64,000 nt of DNA, taken from NCBI GenBank assembly GCA_018380885.1, contig JAGZSY010000018.1, positions 62,001 through 126,000 on the forward strand, written 5' to 3'. Of the stretch, positions 57,468 to 64,000 are shown one piece after another. Within the stretch, counting starts at the first letter, position 1. Every line of letters begins with the position of its first letter. The DNA is from Enterocloster asparagiformis. GTDB lineage: Bacteria; Bacillota; Clostridia; Lachnospirales; Lachnospiraceae. Made by a program: the position numbers and the translations under genes. Under the pieces are notes generated by a model that saw only the letters and a list, made by a program, of their open reading frames with translations, did no database searches and was not told where the DNA came from.

Positions 57468-58810
57468 AGCTTAAGGATCTGTTCAGAGTGTGTTTGCAAA
57501 ATTTGAACCGCCACAAGGCGCGGACCATGCTGACGGTTCTGGGCGTTATTGTGGGCTGCTGTTCGGTGGTGATCATGATTTCCATTGGAATCGGAATGAA
57601 GGACAGTCAGGAGAAGGCGTTGGCGCAGATGGGCGATCTGACCATCATCACCGTTTATTCCGCCGGAAAGAGCGCGAAGGCCGCCAAGCTGGACGAGCGG
57701 GCGGTGCAAAAATTCAGGGAAATGAGCGCGGTGAGCGCGGTTATGCCAAAGCTCACCGCGGATAACGTTCCCATCACCCTGTACGCGGGGAAAAACAGGC
57801 GGTATAAGGCCGAGTATGTCAGTATTGTAGGCGTGGACATGAAGGCCGCCAGGGAGATGGGCTATCAGCTGGAGCAGGGAGACTGGGATCAGGCGAAGAA
57901 GGGAAAGGTGTTTACAGGCAGCAGCTTCGCCTACTTCTTTGCGGACACCAAACGGCCGGAGGGGCGCAACATGATGGACATCTACGGCGCCGAGGGCATG
58001 GATTCCCAGCCGTCCAGGGCGTTTTTCAATCCCTTAAAAACGCCGCTGTTTCTGGAGCTGACCGGCGGTAAGGACGAGGAAAGGAAAGTGACCGTCCAGC
58101 TGGAGGCGGCGGGAAAGCTGAAGGAGGACTACGGAAAGGGGGAGGAGACCGTGGGCGGAATGCTCATGGATTTGGGGGAGCTGCGCGCCCTGCTGGACCA
58201 GCAGGCCCGCCTGAGCGGGAAAAGGAACACGGGAAAGGGCAGATATTCCAACGTGCTGGTGAAGGTAAACGACATCGGGCGCGTGGCGGAGACGGAGCGA
58301 TTGATCAAACAGATGGGCTTTCGCACCAGCTCCATGGAGAGCATCCGCAGGCCCATGGAACAGGAGGCCAGACAGAAGCAGATGATGCTGGGCGGCCTGG
58401 GAGCTATCTCCCTGTTTGTGGCGGCCCTGGGCATCACAAACACCATGATCATGTCCATTTCAGAGCGGACCAGGGAGATCGGCGTGATGAAGTCCCTGGG
58501 ATGCTTTGTGCGGGATATCAGAAGGCTTTTCCTGCTGGAAGCCGGCTGTATCGGGCTGCTGGGCGGCGCGGCGGGGGTGGCGGTCAGCTGGGGCATTTCC
58601 CTGGTGATGAACCTGGCGGCAGGGCAGGCGCAGCCCGCGATGGCGGATTACGGCATGCCTGTGGATGCGTCGGCCCGGCTGTCCATTATCCCCTGGTGGC
58701 TGGCCCTGTTCGCGGTGGTATTTTCCGTCCTGATCGGAGTGGGTGCAGGCTATTATCCGGCCAACAAGGCGGTGGGCATCCCGGCGCTGGAGGCCATTAA
58801 GCATGATTGA
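57464..58810 (+). CDS. MacB/FtsX-like ABC permease
   Basis: A 448-residue type-VII ABC permease. An N-terminal membrane helix (KARTMLTVLGVIVGCCSVVIMISIG) is followed by a large outside domain (MacB_PCD, about 45-290) and three C-terminal helices starting at MLGGLGAISLFVAALGITNTMIMSISERTREIGVMKSLG, the FtsX signature. It overlaps the upstream gene by 4 bp (ATGA). Such permeases do not move substrate through the membrane but pass mechanical force from the ATPase to outside partners, here plausibly the Ig-repeat protein. A two-component pair follows. Confidence 0.92.
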   Translation: MKLKDLFRVCLQNLNRHKARTMLTVLGVIVGCCSVVIMISIGIGMKDSQEKALAQMGDLTIITVYSAGKSAKAAKLDERAVQKFREMSAVSAVMPKLTADNVPITLYAGKNRRYKAEYVSIVGVDMKAAREMGYQLEQGDWDQAKKGKVFTGSSFAYFFADTKRPEGRNMMDIYGAEGMDSQPSRAFFNPLKTPLFLELTGGKDEERKVTVQLEAAGKLKEDYGKGEETVGGMLMDLGELRALLDQQARLSGKRNTGKGRYSNVLVKVNDIGRVAETERLIKQMGFRTSSMESIRRPMEQEARQKQMMLGGLGAISLFVAALGITNTMIMSISERTREIGVMKSLGCFVRDIRRLFLLEAGCIGLLGGAAGVAVSWGISLVMNLAAGQAQPAMADYGMPVDASARLSIIPWWLALFAVVFSVLIGVGAGYYPANKAVGIPALEAIKHD

Positions 58811-58856
58811 CGCCGCCGGCCGGGCAGGCCCCGGCTCATGGAGACCAGGCAAGGTC

Positions 58857-58885
58857 TTTCGCGAACCAGGCGTCTGTGGTATAAT
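58857..58885 (+). promoter_or_regulatory. Promoter of the response regulator gene
   Basis: TTTCGC, 17 bases, TATAAT with TGTGG before the -10 box. It shares GGTCTTTC, GAAC and TCTGTGG with the promoter at 20402-20430, far away in the window. It allows the two-component genes to be expressed apart from the ABC genes. Confidence 0.65.
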
Positions 58886-58931
58886 CGGCGTATATTTACG
58901 GAGGACACGAGGGAAAGGAGAACGGCCGGGC

Positions 58932-59621
58932 GTGAAAAAGATATTGTTTGCTGACGATGATCCGGAGATTCGCGAGGTGGTGCGGATACTTCTGGAAAGC
59001 GAAGGGTTCGAGGTGTTTGAGGCGGCCAACGGGGAGGAGGCGGTGGCCATGGCCGGCGATTCCCTGGATTTGATCATACTGGATGTGATGATGCCGGTCC
59101 GGTCCGGCGTGTCCGCCTGTGCGGAAATCCGCAAAAAGTCAAAGGTTCCCATCCTGTTTCTCACCGCCAGGACCCAGGACTCGGACAAGACCGTGGGATT
59201 CGGGGCGGGAGCCGACGATTACCTGGCAAAGCCGTTTTCCTACTCCGAGCTGGCGGCCAGGGTGAAAGCCCTGATCCGCAGATACCACGTATATAAGGGA
59301 AAGGACGAGGAAACCGGCGGGGAGATTGTCACGGTCCGGGACCTGGAGATCAGCCGCAGCTTTAACGAGGTGAAAAAAGCGGGGGAGGAGGTTCTCCTGA
59401 CCGACCTGGAGTACCGGATTCTGCTGCTTTTGGCCTCCAACCGGAACAAGATTTTTACCATCGAGAATATTTATGAGAGCGTGTGGGAGGAGCCGTTCTT
59501 TTACAACGCCAACAACACGGTGATGGTGCACATCCGCAACCTGCGCAAAAAGCTGGAGAATGATCCCAAGAATCCCAAGTATGTGGTCAATGTCTGGGGA
59601 AAGGGGTACCGCGTTGAGTAG
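58932..59621 (+). CDS. OmpR-family response regulator
   Basis: A 229-residue regulator. The receiver has the acidic pair DDD (8-10), phospho-acceptor D51 in LIILDVMMP, and the conserved lysine in YLAKPFSY. The C-terminal winged helix of OmpR/PhoB type contains LTDLEYRILLLLASNRNKIFTIENIYESVWEE and ends NVWGKGYRVE. The GTG at 58932 has AAGGAG 11 bases away; a longer frame upstream lacks a site and crosses the promoter. It overlaps the kinase gene by 8 bp. It likely controls the upstream ABC/Ig-repeat genes. Confidence 0.93.
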   Translation: MKKILFADDDPEIREVVRILLESEGFEVFEAANGEEAVAMAGDSLDLIILDVMMPVRSGVSACAEIRKKSKVPILFLTARTQDSDKTVGFGAGADDYLAKPFSYSELAARVKALIRRYHVYKGKDEETGGEIVTVRDLEISRSFNEVKKAGEEVLLTDLEYRILLLLASNRNKIFTIENIYESVWEEPFFYNANNTVMVHIRNLRKKLENDPKNPKYVVNVWGKGYRVE

Positions 59622-60957
59622 AGAAACCACCTGGAACCGGCTGGGAACCCAGCTGGTGGCGGCAGCGCTCTGCTGCGCCTTGACGGCGGGGCTCCTGTTC
59701 TGGGGCTTGGATCAGGCGGCCTATCTGGGGCTGAACCGGTACCTGACCCGGGAAAACGTGGGGCAGAAAAAGGAGCAGGCATATCTGAACAGCCTCAAAC
59801 GCTATGTCGCGGAGCACGATCTGAGCCTGGATCAGGTGGAGCAGCTGGACGACTGGACGAGAAACGAGCGGTATCTCCTGGTCATGGTCTACAGGGACGG
59901 GCGCTTGATCTACAGCAACGACCCGAAGATTTCGTCCCTGCAGACGGCGGCCGGCGACGGGGCCTTGGACGCGCAGACGGATTTGCCCTGGACCTACGAG
60001 GTGCAATTTGCGGACGGCACGGCCAATGTGGACTTGTACTATTTTTTCGAGAGCGCTTACTACACGGTGGCGGACGCGCTGTGCGGCGCCGTGGCGGTGG
60101 TGTTCTTCGTAGTGCTCATGTTTGCCCTTATCCGGCGCAAGATGCGCTATATCGCGCTGCTGGAGCGGGAGATGGGCATTTTAAAAGGCGGGGATTTAGA
60201 CTACCCCATCACGGTTAAGGGAAATGACGAGCTCGCCTCCCTGGCGGCGGAGATGGACGCCATGCGGCGCGCCGTCAGGCAGCGCATGGAGCGGGAGGAG
60301 GAGGCCCGCCAGGCCAACCGGGAGCTGGTAACCGCCATGTCCCACGATCTGAGGACGCCGCTCACCTCGCTGTTGGGGTATGTGGATATTCTGCAGATGG
60401 ACAAGCTGACGGACGAGGGGCAGAGGAAGCGCTGCCTGGAGGCCGTGCGCCAGAAGGCGTATCAGATTAAGGAGCTGTCGGACAAGCTGTTTGAGTATTT
60501 TATCGTCTACGGCAGGGAGCAGGAGTCCCTGGAGACGGAGCTGGTGAACGGAGCCGAATTTCTGGGCCAGGTGGTGGAGGAGAGCCTGTTTGATCTGGAG
60601 AGCGAGGGCTTTGAGGTGCTGCGCTCCTCCGATGAGATCGACTGCGCGCTGTACATGGACGTGGCTCTGATCCGGCGCGTGTTCGGAAATATTTTTTCCA
60701 ATCTGCTCAAATACGGGGACAGGAGCCGCCCTCTGGAGGTGGAGTACAGGCAGGGCGACGGCGAGCTGCTGATCCGCTTTAAAAACAGCGTGAACCGCCA
60801 TTCACGGCGGGCGGAGAGCAGCGGCATCGGAATCAAAACCTGCCGGAAGATCATGGAGGACCACGGCGGCAGATTTGAGTGCCGCGGGGAAGGCGGCACC
60901 TTTGCGGTGGAGGTGACGTTCGTCACCGGCCGCGGTCCGGTTGAGGGAGCGAATTGA
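59614..60957 (+). CDS. Sensor histidine kinase
   Basis: A 447-residue membrane kinase. Two membrane helices (about 12-35 and 165-190) frame an outside domain of about 130 residues. A HAMP-like linker leads to the phospho-acceptor in MSHDLRTPLTSLLGYVDIL. The ATPase domain has IFSNLLKYGDRS as N box and SSGIGIKTCRKIMEDHGG as the G-box region. The TTG start at 59614 overlaps the regulator gene by 8 bp and follows AAAGGGG; an ATG at 59590 is another option. Gene order suggests that it senses conditions at the envelope and controls the ABC/Ig-repeat system. A terminator follows. Confidence 0.92.
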   Translation: MSRETTWNRLGTQLVAAALCCALTAGLLFWGLDQAAYLGLNRYLTRENVGQKKEQAYLNSLKRYVAEHDLSLDQVEQLDDWTRNERYLLVMVYRDGRLIYSNDPKISSLQTAAGDGALDAQTDLPWTYEVQFADGTANVDLYYFFESAYYTVADALCGAVAVVFFVVLMFALIRRKMRYIALLEREMGILKGGDLDYPITVKGNDELASLAAEMDAMRRAVRQRMEREEEARQANRELVTAMSHDLRTPLTSLLGYVDILQMDKLTDEGQRKRCLEAVRQKAYQIKELSDKLFEYFIVYGREQESLETELVNGAEFLGQVVEESLFDLESEGFEVLRSSDEIDCALYMDVALIRRVFGNIFSNLLKYGDRSRPLEVEYRQGDGELLIRFKNSVNRHSRRAESSGIGIKTCRKIMEDHGGRFECRGEGGTFAVEVTFVTGRGPVEGAN

Positions 60958-60975
60958 ACAGAGAAAGCCGGGATT

Positions 60976-61017
60976 TTAGTCCCGCCCTTTTGGAAACAGG
61001 AGGGCGGGGCTTTTTTG
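60976..61017 (+). terminator. Rho-independent terminator after histidine kinase
   Basis: CCCGCCCT pairs with AGGGCGGG around a 12-base loop, followed by GCTTTTTT. Confidence 0.88.
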
Positions 61018-61291
61018 CATTGTCCCCGGGGCCGCTTTTGCCGGCTGGGGACGTAGGGAGGAAACGGTCCGGCTATGGGGCAAATGCGCGCATTTCCGGC
61101 CCCGGCCGCCGGCCCGGAAACACTCCCGGGGCGCTGCCCGGGTGCGGAGGCGGAAAATGGCTTGGGAGAAGCGGTGCGCCGCCACGCCCGGCATGCCGCT
61201 CCCCGTCTGTGGGTGCGAAAAACGGCCATAATTTCCTTTGAATTGATAAATTAGAAATAAATGTAAAAATTACTTGTATTTATACACAAAG

Positions 61292-61411
61292 TTTCACATA
61301 TGAAATTATTAATTTTTGTAAATATTGTTGACATTGCAAAATCATTCGGTTATGATGCTGTATATAATTTCAACAGTTTCATTTAAAGTAAAATTAATTT
61401 CATATACGAAA
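61292..61411 (+). promoter_or_regulatory. rpiR promoter flanked by two inverted operator copies
   Basis: Promoter: TTGACA at 61328-61333, 17 bases, TATGAT at 61351-61356. TTTCACATATGAAA lies at 61292-61305 and TTTCATATACGAAA at 61398-61411. Extended to 20 bases, the second is the reverse complement of the first except for two central bases. They look like a paired operator for RpiR, with possible looping over the promoter. Confidence 0.75.
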
Positions 61412-61481
61412 CTTTTGCCTGGACGCGGAGGCCGCAGGCATTGCCTGCGAGACATTGGACAGGGGTCAAGGAGGAGAAGCT

Positions 61482-62303
61482 ATGGATGTTCCGAGAACGC
61501 CGTCATGGCAGATTAAACTGAGGGGAGTAATCGGAAGCCTGGGCGCGCAGGAGCGCCGGTTTGCGGAGTATCTTTTAAACAGCTTTGCCGGAATCGAGAG
61601 GGAGCCTATCGCCGTGCTGGCGAAGGAGGCCCAGGTCAGCGAGGCCACGGTGGTGCGGGTCTGCCACAAGATGGGGTATTCCGGCCTGAAGGAGCTCAAG
61701 ATCGTGGTGGCCCGGGAGAGCGAGACCGCCGGAAGCTTTGACGGCGAAATCGGCGGGTACATGGATGAGCTGAAGGAGCGCGTATTTTTGGGCGCGATCC
61801 GCTCTCTGCAGGATACTATGAACCTGATCGATGAGAACGAGGTGGAGAGAGCCACTGAGGTGCTGTGCAACGCCAAGTACATTTCCATCTACGGGGTGGG
61901 CGGTTCCGTTCCTGTGGCCCGCAGCCTGAAACACCAGCTCATGAAGCTGGGGATTCCATCCAACGTTTATAACGAGTTTCAGCCCGCCATCATTGCGGCG
62001 GAAAAATATAACAGAGGGGACGTGGCCATCGGCATCAGCCATTCCGGCGAGTCCTCCCAGGTGGTGGAGGCCCTGCGGATCGCCCGCGGGAAGGGCGCTA
62101 CGACCATCTGTATTACCAGCTACGGGGATTCGGCCATTACCCACTGCTCGGATATGAAGTTTTTTACCACCTCCGAGACATTGCTGAACGGTGGAGACAA
62201 TTCGCTGGCGCGGATCGCCCAGACCTCGATCATCAACCTGCTGTATCTGAACGTTGCGCTGAAGTATAACCGGTATCATCAGGCCGGGGAGCAGGAAAAC
62301 TAA
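61482..62303 (+). CDS. RpiR-family transcriptional regulator (SIS sensor domain)
   Basis: A 273-residue regulator. The N-terminal helix-turn-helix reads PIAVLAKEAQVSEATVVRVCHKMGYSGLKELKIVV, typical of RpiR. The C-terminal SIS domain has YGVGGSVPVARSLKHQL and VAIGISHSGESSQVVEAL, which bind a phosphosugar. ATG 61482 follows AGGAGGAGAAGCT. It precedes the two transketolase subunit genes by 25 bases and probably controls them in response to a sugar phosphate, while regulating itself through the paired repeats in its promoter. Confidence 0.92.
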   Translation: MDVPRTPSWQIKLRGVIGSLGAQERRFAEYLLNSFAGIEREPIAVLAKEAQVSEATVVRVCHKMGYSGLKELKIVVARESETAGSFDGEIGGYMDELKERVFLGAIRSLQDTMNLIDENEVERATEVLCNAKYISIYGVGGSVPVARSLKHQLMKLGIPSNVYNEFQPAIIAAEKYNRGDVAIGISHSGESSQVVEALRIARGKGATTICITSYGDSAITHCSDMKFFTTSETLLNGGDNSLARIAQTSIINLLYLNVALKYNRYHQAGEQEN

Positions 62304-62328
62304 TAAACCGTGAGGGAAGGAGTTACAT

Positions 62329-63174
62329 ATGCAGAAGGAACAAAAGCGGAAGCTGGAGCTGGCCGCCGCCAGGATCAGGAAATACGGCCTGCAGGCGGTG
62401 AAATGCGCAAATTCCGGCCACATCGGGGGATCGTTCTCCATTGCGGAGATTTTAGCCGTCCTCTATTTTGACAAGATGAGACTTGACCCGGAAAATCCAC
62501 GCTATGAGAACCGCGACCGCCTGGTCCTGTCAAAGGGCCACTGTACGCCGGCCGCTTACGCGGCCCTTGCTATGCGGGGATTCTTCCCTCTGGAGGACCT
62601 TTGCACATTCCGTAAGATCGACAGCTACCTGTCCGGGCACATGGAGATGAACGACGTGCCGGGGGTGGATATGTCCACCGGCTCCCTGGGGCAGGGATTG
62701 TCGGCCGGCATCGGCATGGCGCTGGCCGCCCGGGCGGATGGCAGGGATTACCGGACCTATGTGATTTTGGGGGACGGCGAGATCGAGGAGGGACAGATCT
62801 GGGAGGCGGCCATGTTTGCCGGAAACCACGGCCTGGACAATCTAGTGGCATTTGTGGATTACAACAAGCTTCAGGTGGACGGAAGCGTGGAGGAGGTCAA
62901 CTCCCCCTGCCCCATCGCGGATAAATTCGAGGCCTTCAAGTGGGCGGCGCTCACCATAGACGGCAACGATGTGGAACAGGTGGAGGCGGCTTTGACGCAG
63001 GCGGAAACGATCAAGGGCCGGCCTGTCGCCATCATCGCGGACACGGTGAAGGGCAAGGGCGTATCCATCTTCGAGGGCGGCGTGAAGTGGCACGGGAACA
63101 GGCCCAACGAGGAGGAATACCGGATCGCGTTTGAAGAGCTGGATCAGAGAATCAGGGAATTGGAGGAAGCGTGA
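62329..63174 (+). CDS. Transketolase, N-terminal subunit
   Basis: A 281-residue protein matching the thiamine-diphosphate-binding half of transketolase. HIGGSFSIAEILAVLYF, the SKGHCTPAAYAAL segment, the GSLGQGLSAGIGMALAAR stretch and the GDGEIEEGQIWEAAMFAGNHGLDNLVAFVDYNKLQ motif for Mg-ThDP are all there. Split transketolases are common in Clostridia. GGAAGGAG precedes the ATG. Its TGA shares a base with the next ATG, keeping the two subunits in balance. Placement after an RpiR gene suggests use in a particular pentose or ketose pathway rather than housekeeping. Confidence 0.93.
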   Translation: MQKEQKRKLELAAARIRKYGLQAVKCANSGHIGGSFSIAEILAVLYFDKMRLDPENPRYENRDRLVLSKGHCTPAAYAALAMRGFFPLEDLCTFRKIDSYLSGHMEMNDVPGVDMSTGSLGQGLSAGIGMALAARADGRDYRTYVILGDGEIEEGQIWEAAMFAGNHGLDNLVAFVDYNKLQVDGSVEEVNSPCPIADKFEAFKWAALTIDGNDVEQVEAALTQAETIKGRPVAIIADTVKGKGVSIFEGGVKWHGNRPNEEEYRIAFEELDQRIRELEEA

Positions 63175-64000
63175 TGGGAGAGATGATTGCCACAAGGGCG
63201 GCTTACGGCGAAGCGCTGAGGGAATTCGGCGGCCGCGAAGATATTATGGTTCTGGATGCGGATCTTTCCAGCTGCACCATGTCCTGCCGGTTTGGTGAGC
63301 GCTACCCGGAGCGGTTCTACAACGTGGGAATCGCTGAGGCCAATATGGTGGGAATCGCCGCAGGTCTTGCGGCGGCGGGCAAGAACGTGTTCTGCCATTC
63401 CTTCGCCATGTTTACGGCAGGGCGCGCTTACGATCAAATACGCAACAGCGTAGCCTACACTGGGCTAAATGTCAAGATTGTGGGCAGCCACGGCGGCCTC
63501 ACGGCGGGCGAGGACGGCGGCACCCACCAGTGCATCGAGGACCTGAGCCTGATGCGCACGGTGCCCGGCATGACGGTAATCTGCCCCTGCGATGCCAACG
63601 AAGCCCGGGAGGCGGTCAGAGCCCTGGTGGAATACAAGGGGCCCTGCTACATGCGGACCGGCCGGATCGCGGTGGAGAACATCACGCCCTCGTACCCGGA
63701 CTACCATTTTGAGATCGGAAAGGGCGTTCTGCTGAGGGACGGCTGCGACGTGACGCTGATCGCCGCGGGACTGATGGTCCAGGAGGCCGTCCGGGCGGCA
63801 AGGCTGCTGGAGGAAGAGGGCATATCGGCCAGAGTGATCGATATGCATACCATAAAACCGCTGGATGAGGATTTGGTGGTGAAGGCGGCAGCCGAGACCG
63901 GGGCCATCGTCACCGCCGAGAACCATAACTGCTACGGAGGCCTCGGCAGCGCGGTGGCCGAGGTGCTGGCCAAGAAGTGCCCGGTCCCCATGGAGATGGC
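63174..64000 (+). CDS. Transketolase, C-terminal subunit (partial, runs off window)
   Basis: The first 275 residues of the partner subunit. It starts MGEMIATRAAYGEAL and has the pyrimidine-binding core: the RFYNVGIAEANMVGIAAGLAAAGKNVF segment with its catalytic glutamate, the GSHGGLTAGEDGGTHQCIEDLSLMRTVPGM motif, and the beginning of the C-terminal domain (GCDVTLIAAGLMVQEAV). The ATG shares a base with the stop of the N-terminal subunit, and GGAGGAAGC lies just upstream; ATG 63183 is a less likely start. No stop appears before the window end. Confidence 0.92.
   Translation, partial: MGEMIATRAAYGEALREFGGREDIMVLDADLSSCTMSCRFGERYPERFYNVGIAEANMVGIAAGLAAAGKNVFCHSFAMFTAGRAYDQIRNSVAYTGLNVKIVGSHGGLTAGEDGGTHQCIEDLSLMRTVPGMTVICPCDANEAREAVRALVEYKGPCYMRTGRIAVENITPSYPDYHFEIGKGVLLRDGCDVTLIAAGLMVQEAVRAARLLEEEGISARVIDMHTIKPLDEDLVVKAAAETGAIVTAENHNCYGGLGSAVAEVLAKKCPVPMEM

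Larger units (their letters stand above)
60958..61481. other. Intergenic region with terminator, stem-loop and RpiR promoter/operators
   Basis: A 524-base gap with sharply different halves. The left part (to about 61230) is very GC-rich and holds the kinase terminator and a GTCCCC/GGGGAC stem-loop near 61022-61052. The right part is AT-rich and carries the RpiR promoter and two operator-like repeats. Open frames in the GC-rich half look like chance and have no ribosome-binding sites. Confidence 0.6.

Noticed and set aside
60954-61241. Open frames in the GC-rich spacer after the histidine kinase
   Set aside because: They cover the terminator and a stem-loop, lack start signals and have unconvincing composition.

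Overview
The window looks like chromosomal DNA from a fairly GC-rich anaerobic member of the Clostridia, most likely a Lachnospiraceae (Clostridium cluster XIVa) relative. The signs are Firmicutes-type RpoB/RpoC and EF-G/EF-Tu sequences, strong AGGAGG ribosome-binding sites, TTG/GTG starts, many PTS genes, a nickel CO-dehydrogenase-like gene, an Rrf2 regulator and a split transketolase. The species call is inference. No tRNA, rRNA, CRISPR array, insertion sequence or phage gene was seen.

Layout. 1-1.9 kb: end of a sugar catabolic operon (an oxidoreductase tail and two TIM-barrel sugar isomerase/epimerases). 2.0-4.6 kb, minus strand: an aldehyde dehydrogenase and a zinc alcohol dehydrogenase, as in aryl alcohol/aldehyde interconversion. 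4.8-5.3 kb: a small membrane protein. 5.4-13.2 kb: rpoB-rpoC behind a near-consensus promoter; the rpoB 5' end appears to carry a 29-bp deletion that shifts the frame. 13.3-20.1 kb: a P-loop kinase-like gene, then an undescribed cassette of VWA protein, MoxR-type AAA+ ATPase, tiny zinc-ribbon lipoprotein and a large ankyrin-like protein. 20.1-22.6 kb: a tandem array of promoter-like repeats, a tyrosine phosphatase and a DUF401 permease. 22.8-26.8 kb: a GntR regulator and a GlcNAc unit (nagA, EIIA, EIIBC).

27.2-35.7 kb holds the most striking content: three tandem paralogues that each join an ECF-type sigma factor, an Ala/Gly repeat linker, one membrane segment and a large, divergent outside domain in a single polypeptide of about 900-970 residues. 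They look like membrane-tethered sigma factors with their own sensors. 35.8-43.0 kb: a divergent GntR/UTRA regulator and a mannose-family PTS operon with two SIS-domain proteins, a NanE-type epimerase and a membrane-anchored helical-repeat-like protein. This resembles systems for sugar-amine (Amadori/Heyns) adducts.

43.1-47.9 kb: rpsL, rpsG, fusA, tuf. In many Firmicutes these follow rpoC directly; here about 30 kb of accessory genes lie between. 48.0-49.8 kb: a MarR regulator and MATE exporter with a clear operator. 50-54.1 kb, minus strand: an Rrf2 regulator, a divergent cooS, a four-cluster ferredoxin and an FAD oxidoreductase. The CODH-like protein keeps its cluster cysteines but seems to lack most of the catalytic histidine tunnel and the catalytic lysine. 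54.4-61.0 kb: an export-type ABC ATPase, a secreted repeat protein, a MacB/FtsX permease and a two-component system in one overlapping operon. 61.3-64 kb: an RpiR regulator with two inverted copies of a likely operator, then a split transketolase whose second subunit runs off the window end.

Several regulators sit beside inverted repeats that look like their operators (nagA, marR, cooS, rpiR), so much of the control logic of this stretch can be read from the DNA.
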